10,000 nt of DNA, taken from the NCBI RefSeq assembly GCF_020217005.1, contig NZ_JAIWOI010000012.1, positions 1 through 10,000 of the forward strand, in the 5' to 3' direction. The stretch is from Rheinheimera sp. GTDB taxonomy: Bacteria; Pseudomonadota; Gammaproteobacteria; Enterobacterales; Alteromonadaceae. Position 1 is the stretch's first letter, and each line of letters opens with the position of its first letter. This document shows, one piece after another, positions 5,983 to 10,000 of this stretch. The notes under the pieces are model-generated. The model was given only the letters and a program-made list of their open reading frames with translations. It was not told the origin of the DNA and ran no database searches. Both the position numbers and the translations under genes were made by a program.

Positions 5983-6897
5983 ATGAGCATTAAAGCAAAT
6001 CAAGCTTCTGAAATTACTTTGCCTCCCAAAGATCTGGGCTGGGGAACAGTACTGAATTTTCTGATTGAAAAATTCAACCGTATTGAAGCTGATGTTTGGC
6101 GACAAAGAGTGCAAGACGGCAAAGTGCACTGGTTTGGCGGCGAGGCAGTAAGCGCCAGCACAGCTTTTTTACCCAGCAGACGGCTATGTTACTACCGTGA
6201 AGTGGCGGTTGAACCCGTGATCCCTTTTGCACATCAGATTGTTTATCAGGACGACCACATAGTGGTTGCCTGTAAACCGCATTTTTTGCCAGTGACACCT
6301 GGCGGTGAATTCGTTAACGAATGTTTGCTGGAAAGGGTAAAACGTCAGACTGGGCTGAATGATCTGGTTGCAGTCCATAGGCTGGATAAAGAGACTGCAG
6401 GATTAGTGTTGTTTTCAGCCCAGAGTCAAAGTCGGCCTTTGTATTATCAGTTGTTTGCACAAGGGATGATCCGCAAAAGTTATCTGGCTGTGGCTCAGTT
6501 GCCTGCGCAGATGCAAACACTGCAGTTGCCAGCGCAGTGGCAGGTAAAAAACCGGCTGGAAAAATCTACTCCGGCGTTTTTAATGCAGCAGGTGCCAGGA
6601 GAGGTCAATGCGCACTCCAGTCTGACGCTAGTGGACAAAAAAGCTAAATTTGGTTTATTTGAATTAAGCCCTCATACCGGCAAAACCCATCAGTTACGTT
6701 TGCATATGATGTCTTTGGGTTGTCCTATTTTGTTTGACAGCTACTACCCCGAGTTATTACCGAAGAAAACTGGCAAGGCCGACTATAGCCAGCCGTTGCA
6801 GTTGCTGGCCAAAGGCTTAAGTTTTGTTGACCCTGTTACAGGACAGCAGCAGCAATTTGAATCAAGCCGCCAGCTGCAAAGCTGGACATTGTGTTAA
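5983..6897 (+). CDS. RluA-family RNA pseudouridine synthase
   Basis: A 304-residue enzyme that isomerises uridine to pseudouridine in rRNA or tRNA. The catalytic motif HRLDKETAG (132-140) carries Asp135, the nucleophile of this family. An upstream strand VYQDDHIVVACKPHFLPVTPGG (87-108) and the later motifs KSYLAV (165-170), SPHTGKTHQLRLHMMSLGCPILFD (beginning at 6669) and QLLAKGLSF complete the RluA-type catalytic domain. The N-terminal ~80 residues show weak S4-like features (GWGTVLNFL, then GKVHW) and are less typical. The E. coli paralogue and target base cannot be assigned: it does not clearly read as RluA, RluC or RluD. The start is the ATG directly after the hairpin at 5962-5981. A small monooxygenase gene follows after 19 bp, so the two are probably co-transcribed. 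Confidence 0.93.
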   Translation: MSIKANQASEITLPPKDLGWGTVLNFLIEKFNRIEADVWRQRVQDGKVHWFGGEAVSASTAFLPSRRLCYYREVAVEPVIPFAHQIVYQDDHIVVACKPHFLPVTPGGEFVNECLLERVKRQTGLNDLVAVHRLDKETAGLVLFSAQSQSRPLYYQLFAQGMIRKSYLAVAQLPAQMQTLQLPAQWQVKNRLEKSTPAFLMQQVPGEVNAHSSLTLVDKKAKFGLFELSPHTGKTHQLRLHMMSLGCPILFDSYYPELLPKKTGKADYSQPLQLLAKGLSFVDPVTGQQQQFESSRQLQSWTLC

Positions 6898-6916
6898 TAC
6901 GTTCGAAGGAACTCTC

Positions 6917-7285
6917 ATGTCGAAGAAAGTCTATTGTATAGCCCAGTTTTTACCTAAGCCTGGCAAAGAAGCCGCACTTTTTAAGGTGCTGCAGGGTTTG
7001 GAAGCCAATACCTTAAGAGAAGATGGCTGTTTGCAGTACAGAGTGACGCGCCAGATTGCCAGCCCTTTTGCTGAAGGTAAAAGTTTTCCTATCGTTTTTA
7101 ATGAAATTTGGGCTGATATGCCAAGTTTTGAAGCTCATTGTCAGCGCAATGAAATTAAAGAGTTTTTTCAGACTTATTGTCTGGCGGAAACCGGACTGGC
7201 ACAAGATTGGAATGTTTGTGTTTACAGCGACGAGCCAGAGAATTTTGACGCGCCGCTGTTAAGCCGGGGGGATGTCGTTAGTTGA
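6917..7285 (+). CDS. ABM-domain (antibiotic biosynthesis monooxygenase / YgiN-like) protein
   Basis: A 122-residue cytoplasmic protein with a single dimeric alpha/beta-barrel ABM domain. It shows the N-terminal strand VYCIAQFLPKPGKEAALFKV (5-24), the turn EDGCLQYRV (35-43), and IVFNEIWADMPSFEAHCQ (59-76) with the usual E.W and H residues. Members such as YgiN act as cofactor-independent quinol monooxygenases; others are haem-degrading or uncharacterised, so the substrate is open. The ATG at 6917 has a clean AAGGA ribosome binding site six bases upstream. The frame stays open back to 6824 inside the pseudouridine synthase gene, but that extension lacks family similarity. It lies 19 bp after the pseudouridine synthase and converges on the next gene with a 16-bp gap. 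Confidence 0.85.
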   Translation: MSKKVYCIAQFLPKPGKEAALFKVLQGLEANTLREDGCLQYRVTRQIASPFAEGKSFPIVFNEIWADMPSFEAHCQRNEIKEFFQTYCLAETGLAQDWNVCVYSDEPENFDAPLLSRGDVVS

Positions 7286-7309
7286 GCCGGGCTCAGCTTA
7301 ACTAGTTAA
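7283..7309. terminator. Short palindromes in the convergent gap, possible weak terminator
   Basis: TGAGCC-G-GGCTCA (7283-7295, overlapping the ABM stop codon) and the perfect palindrome TTAACTAGTTAA (7298-7309, overlapping the stop of the opposite gene) occupy the junction of two convergent genes. Neither has a proper T-run, so an intrinsic terminator is doubtful. The gap is so short that both transcripts probably overlap. Confidence 0.25.
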
Positions 7310-7844
7310 ATTGACGTATTTTAACTTCCTGCTGTGCATTGACGTATTTTTTGCATCTGTGCACCTGCAGGTTTGAACCTAGTTTCTCTCTTTCCAAAGC
7401 ACAAAACATAAACTGAGCTTTGGCGCCATATTTAGCTTTGCTTAAGGCAATTTGTTCGTTTAAGTAGGCCATTTGCTCTGGTGTTAATTTACTGGTAATC
7501 GAAGTAAAGCGGTCCTTCCACTCCACTTGTTCCTGCTCTGATGCCAAGGCTAACCAGACCAGGCCTTGCGTGACATCTTGTGTTGTACCTTTGCCTGACA
7601 GTAAATAGGTGCTCACCACATACTGAGCTATTTTTTCTCCGTATTGAGCGTAAAGCATCATGGTTTTAAAAGCTTCTTCATAGCGGTTTTGTTTCACCTG
7701 AACCAAACCCAGATCCAGGCCTGACTGGTAATTTGTTGTGCTCATGTAAATGATTTTTCCCTCGTCCTGAGCGTTTTCTGAAGCAAAGCTCTGCAGGCTA
7801 AACAAGCAAGCAACAATAGATAGGGTGCAGAATAGCTTTTTCAT
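7302..7844 (-). CDS. Exported Sel1-repeat-like hypothetical protein
   Basis: A 180-residue protein with a signal peptide (MKK, hydrophobic core, likely cut after SFA near residue 21), so probably periplasmic. A lipobox-like IVAC (10-13) is an alternative, but the hydrophobic stretch continues past it. The mature part has one to two Sel1/TPR-type helical repeats: LGLVQVKQNRYEEAFKTMML (45-64), AQYVVSTYLLSGKGTTQD (73-90) and VTQGLVWLALASEQ (91-104), with the usual G.GT..D.. pattern. The C-terminal third is unassigned, with two Cys residues (148 and 164) that could form a disulfide. Sel1 repeats mediate protein contacts, and no specific function can be given. An AAGGA ribosome binding site lies seven bases before the ATG, and a perfect TATAAT -10 element stands about 30 bp upstream. 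Confidence 0.75.
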   Translation of the reverse strand: MKKLFCTLSIVACLFSLQSFASENAQDEGKIIYMSTTNYQSGLDLGLVQVKQNRYEEAFKTMMLYAQYGEKIAQYVVSTYLLSGKGTTQDVTQGLVWLALASEQEQVEWKDRFTSITSKLTPEQMAYLNEQIALSKAKYGAKAQFMFCALEREKLGSNLQVHRCKKYVNAQQEVKIRQFN

Positions 7845-8131
7845 TAAAGGGTCCTTGTCTGTTATGAAAAAAGGGATTATAAGATTTTTATTGTTTCAAA
7901 TGATATTTTTATTGTTACTCAATGTAAATTTTTAGATCTTAACTGCGGCTTGCTGTCAGCAAGGCTTCCGGCTGTAATTGGCAGCTCTGCGTTTTGGCTT
8001 ACGTGCCTGAATCAGGGGGGATGCAATTTGGCTTGTGTTTTGATCAGTTAACCGCAGATGCCGTCGATTTGATGTGAAAAGCCTGACGTAGTCCATATCA
8101 TAGCGGCCTGTTGAATTGATAGGTGCTGAAG
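7845..8131. other. Intergenic region without a supported gene
   Basis: The left part (7861-7935) is A/T-rich and holds the promoter of the Sel1-like gene. The rest is balanced in composition and should contain the promoter of the DUF2798 gene, but no clear -35/-10 pair was found. A TATCAT at about 8096-8101 is the best -10 guess. CTTGCTG-T-CAGCAAG (7949-7963) is a 15-bp pseudo-palindrome that could be an operator or small hairpin. Several plus-strand frames stay open for 25-40 codons, but none has a start with a ribosome binding site or a recognisable product. Confidence 0.4.
7876..7881 (-). promoter_or_regulatory. -10 element of the promoter for the Sel1-like gene
   Basis: The minus strand reads a perfect TATAAT within a strongly A/T-rich stretch (7861-7920), about 32 bp upstream of the gene's ATG. 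No good -35 sits at 16-18 bp. TTGAAA lies only 12 bp upstream, so an A/T-rich UP-like region may compensate. A start near 7869 would give a leader of about 25 nt. Confidence 0.45.
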
Positions 8132-8380
8132 ATGACTAAGGCTGTATTTAGAAAATTACCCGCCAGGTCCATGGCGTATGTAATGCCGTTGATTTTGTCC
8201 ATTATTATGAGCTGCATAGTGTCTTTGATCAGTACTGTTAAAAGCTCAGGTTTGAGTGGCTTTGAGCTGACAGTCTGGTTGGGGGCCTGGGGTTTATCCT
8301 GGGTGGTTGCTTATCCGGTTTTACTGTTGATCTTGCCTGTAGTTCGCAAACTGGCTGCGCTGGTGGTTGAAGTGCCTTAA
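8132..8380 (+). CDS. DUF2798 family two-helix membrane protein
   Basis: An 82-residue inner-membrane protein of the DUF2798 family. FRKLPARSMAYVMPL leads into the first membrane helix (about 15-36, with MSCIVSLISTVKSSGL), and WLGAWGLSWVVAYPVLLLILPVVRKL (49-74) forms the second; both are conserved family signatures. The function of the family is not established. The ATG at 8132 is chosen over an in-frame GTG at 8123 because AGG (8121-8123) then serves as the Shine-Dalgarno eight bases upstream. The gene stands alone on its strand, transcribed towards the shared terminator. Confidence 0.87.
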   Translation: MTKAVFRKLPARSMAYVMPLILSIIMSCIVSLISTVKSSGLSGFELTVWLGAWGLSWVVAYPVLLLILPVVRKLAALVVEVP

Positions 8381-8392
8381 CCAAGTACTGTT

Positions 8393-8425
8393 AAAAAAAA
8401 CGCCGGTGTAAGACCGGCGTTTTTT
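8393..8425. terminator. Bidirectional Rho-independent terminator
   Basis: Eight A (8393-8400), stem CGCCGGT (8401-8407), loop GTAAG, stem ACCGGCG (8413-8419), then six T (8420-8425). The stem is perfect and GC-rich, with the A-tract pairing the T-tract, so it ends transcription from the DUF2798 gene on the plus strand and the PhoX-like gene on the minus strand. It lies 12 bp after the first stop codon and 16 bp after the second. Confidence 0.95.
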
Positions 8426-8441
8426 AGAGTTAGGATCAGGG

Positions 8442-10000
8442 TTAAGAGCCTATCACACCGCCATCATCTTTAGTGACAATCACAGTGGCAGAACGAGGTC
8501 TGCTGGTGCCATCGTTGGCTGGCCAGTGACTGGTGTACTGGGTTGGGGTAGAGCGGTCGCCAGGATGCTGGATATTAACAAACATAGTTTTTAAATCTGG
8601 TGTAAAAGCTAAACCTGTTACTTCAGCATCTATAGGACCAACAAGGAAGCGTTTTACTGATCGGGTCACTGGATCTGCAACCAGCATCTGGTTGTTACCA
8701 TATGGACCTTCGCCTTGTTGAGAGCCACTCATATCGGTTTGGATCCACAGCAGACCGTTTGCACTGAAACACAAACCATCCGGGCTTGCCATATGGTTAT
8801 CTGCAGTCAATGTCAGGTTAGTACCCGGCGTTGCAGTACCTACGTCACCAGCTAACAGGAAGATATCCCAGTTAAAGCTTAAGCCTTGAGTTGCCGCGTT
8901 TTCTTTCCAGCGAATAATATGACCAGTCGTGTTGTTCGCACGAGGGTTCGCCGGGTCAATTTGCTCAGGCTTACGGCCAGTGTTGTTGGTCAGGGTGAAA
9001 TAGACTTCGCCTGTAGTAGGGTGCACAGCACCCCATTCAGGTCTGTCCATCTTAGTGGCACCTGCAATATCAGCGGCCAGACGGGTATTAATTAACAGAT
9101 CAGCCTGACTTTCGAAGCTCACGCCAGCAGCTGCTGCTTTAGCCATCAGCGCCTGATTATTTACATCTAATGCTAACCATTCACCAGAACCATCTGCATT
9201 AAATTTAGCCACATACAAAGTACCTTCATTTAATAAATGACCACCAGCTGTCGCTTTGAAATATGCGGCTTTGGAGACGTATTTGTAGATGTATTCAAAG
9301 GTAGAATCGTCACCTGAGTACAGAGTAATAGGTTGGCCTTCGACTACAGGCCCAAAGATTACGCCTTCGTGGCCAAAACGGCCTAAAGCTGTACGTTTTT
9401 GTGGTACGCTGTCCGGATTAAATGGGTCTATTTCAACTATCCAGCCGAAAGTATTAGGTTCGTTGCGGTAATCATTGTAAGAGTCTGCGGCTATAGTAGA
9501 CGCGTTAAAGCGTTGGTACTGATCGGCACCTGAATCTGCAGTTTCCCAATAATAACGACCATTTTTGCTGCCAACGCCATAACGTTTATGTTCACGCGGC
9601 TGAGTCACATCGGCATTCATAAAGTAACCTGCCCAGTTTTCTTCGCAGGTTAAATAAGTGCCCCACGGCGTAAAACCGTTACCACAGTTGTTCAGAGTAC
9701 CGCGGGTACGGGTACCATCCTGGCTGTACTTAGTCACGACTTTGGCATTACCACGCACAGGACCTGTGATATCCATAGGTGTTGCACCTGTGATCCGGCG
9801 ATTCAGCGGGCTGCCTTGTACCAGTTGGAACTGGCCCTGCGCATCTTTTTTGACATGAGCTACAGTGACGCCATGCGCCGCAATTTCTTTACGCACTTCA
9901 TCTGCAGGACGGGGTAAACCTGTAGGACCCATAGGGTGCAAAACGTTGGCATCCAAATATTCATGGTTAAACACCAACAAACCTTCGTTACTGTTTTGGT
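8442..10000 (-). CDS. PhoX-family (DUF839) alkaline phosphatase-like protein, C-terminal part
   Basis: About 519 codons of a larger gene. The frame is open to the right edge, upstream residues read QNSNEGLLVFNHEYL, and no start codon is reached. PhoX proteins are usually 600-700 residues with a Tat signal, so roughly the first 100-180 are outside the window. PhoX enzymes are calcium- and iron-dependent phosphomonoesterases exported by Tat. Conserved PhoX motifs visible here are NHEY (9968-9957), TCEENW (about 9650-9633, whose Cys probably corresponds to the iron-bridging Cys of Pseudomonas PhoX), GRFGHEG (about 9383-9363), DRPEW (9047-9033) and ASPDGLCF (about 8795-8772). The stop is followed by a bidirectional terminator. 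Any Pho box lies beyond the edge. Some DUF839 proteins may have other activities, so phosphatase activity is likely but not proven. Confidence 0.9.
   Translation of the reverse strand, partial: QNSNEGLLVFNHEYLDANVLHPMGPTGLPRPADEVRKEIAAHGVTVAHVKKDAQGQFQLVQGSPLNRRITGATPMDITGPVRGNAKVVTKYSQDGTRTRGTLNNCGNGFTPWGTYLTCEENWAGYFMNADVTQPREHKRYGVGSKNGRYYWETADSGADQYQRFNASTIAADSYNDYRNEPNTFGWIVEIDPFNPDSVPQKRTALGRFGHEGVIFGPVVEGQPITLYSGDDSTFEYIYKYVSKAAYFKATAGGHLLNEGTLYVAKFNADGSGEWLALDVNNQALMAKAAAAGVSFESQADLLINTRLAADIAGATKMDRPEWGAVHPTTGEVYFTLTNNTGRKPEQIDPANPRANNTTGHIIRWKENAATQGLSFNWDIFLLAGDVGTATPGTNLTLTADNHMASPDGLCFSANGLLWIQTDMSGSQQGEGPYGNNQMLVADPVTRSVKRFLVGPIDAEVTGLAFTPDLKTMFVNIQHPGDRSTPTQYTSHWPANDGTSRPRSATVIVTKDDGGVIGS

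Noticed and set aside
6824..6916. Upstream extension of the ABM protein inside the pseudouridine synthase gene
   Set aside because: It overlaps a conserved coding region in another frame, and the ATG at 6917 has a strong AAGGA site.
7298..7309. Palindrome TTAACTAGTTAA as an operator
   Set aside because: It lies at the 3' junction of two convergent genes, away from any promoter.
7941..8070. Possible small protein gene in the intergenic region
   Set aside because: Frames are open for up to about 40 codons but lack a start codon with a ribosome binding site and show no family resemblance.
8533..9858. Several plus-strand open frames opposite the PhoX-like gene
   Set aside because: They are short, lack ribosome binding sites and lie over conserved PhoX motifs, so they are antisense shadows.
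1..10000. CRISPR array, tRNA/rRNA, insertion sequence, toxin-antitoxin or phage-defence genes
   Set aside because: No regularly spaced repeats, tRNA-like folds, transposase motifs or defence-type domains were recognised on either strand.

Overview
The window looks like chromosomal DNA from a Gram-negative gammaproteobacterium. The products (YbhG/YhiI-type lipoprotein adaptor, cytochrome b561, DUF2798, PhoX-family protein, RluA-type enzyme) and the moderate GC content suggest something near Rheinheimera/Alishewanella and relatives. That placement is inference from protein style, not from a search. No tRNA, rRNA, CRISPR, integrase or insertion sequence was found.

Left third (1-3823, all on the minus strand). 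A compact four-gene exporter cassette is read right to left: a TetR-family regulator, an HlyD-type adaptor with a lipoprotein signal, an ABC ATPase and an ABC-2 permease. Junctions are 3 bp apart or overlapping, so this is one translationally coupled operon. It matches the layout of the E. coli cecR-ybhGFSR and yhiI-rbbA-yhhJ loci but is reduced to one ATPase domain and one permease. A luciferase-like flavin monooxygenase begins 130 nt downstream and leaves the window at its 25th codon. The leader between permease and monooxygenase holds nested inverted repeats, and the outermost covers the monooxygenase ribosome binding site and start codon.

Divergent control region (3824-4003). Two perfect AT-rich palindromes lie 53 bp apart, centre to centre, just upstream of the TetR gene. 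They are good candidates for its autoregulatory operators.

Middle (4004-7285, all plus strand). An MgtC/SapB-DUF4010 membrane protein is followed by a cytochrome b561, an RluA-family pseudouridine synthase and a small antibiotic-biosynthesis-monooxygenase (ABM) protein. The pseudouridine synthase start codon directly follows a 7-bp GC-rich hairpin whose 3' arm contains its likely Shine-Dalgarno.

Right part (7302-10000). An exported Sel1-like protein (minus), a 287-bp region with a likely promoter but no gene, a DUF2798 two-helix membrane protein (plus), a textbook bidirectional terminator, and the C-terminal ~519 residues of a PhoX-family metallophosphatase (minus) that runs off the right edge.

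Most genes belong to known families. The clearest things to check are the cis-regulatory structures: two cases of a ribosome binding site inside an inverted repeat, and the paired palindromes at the TetR promoter. I saw no convincing undescribed multi-gene system.
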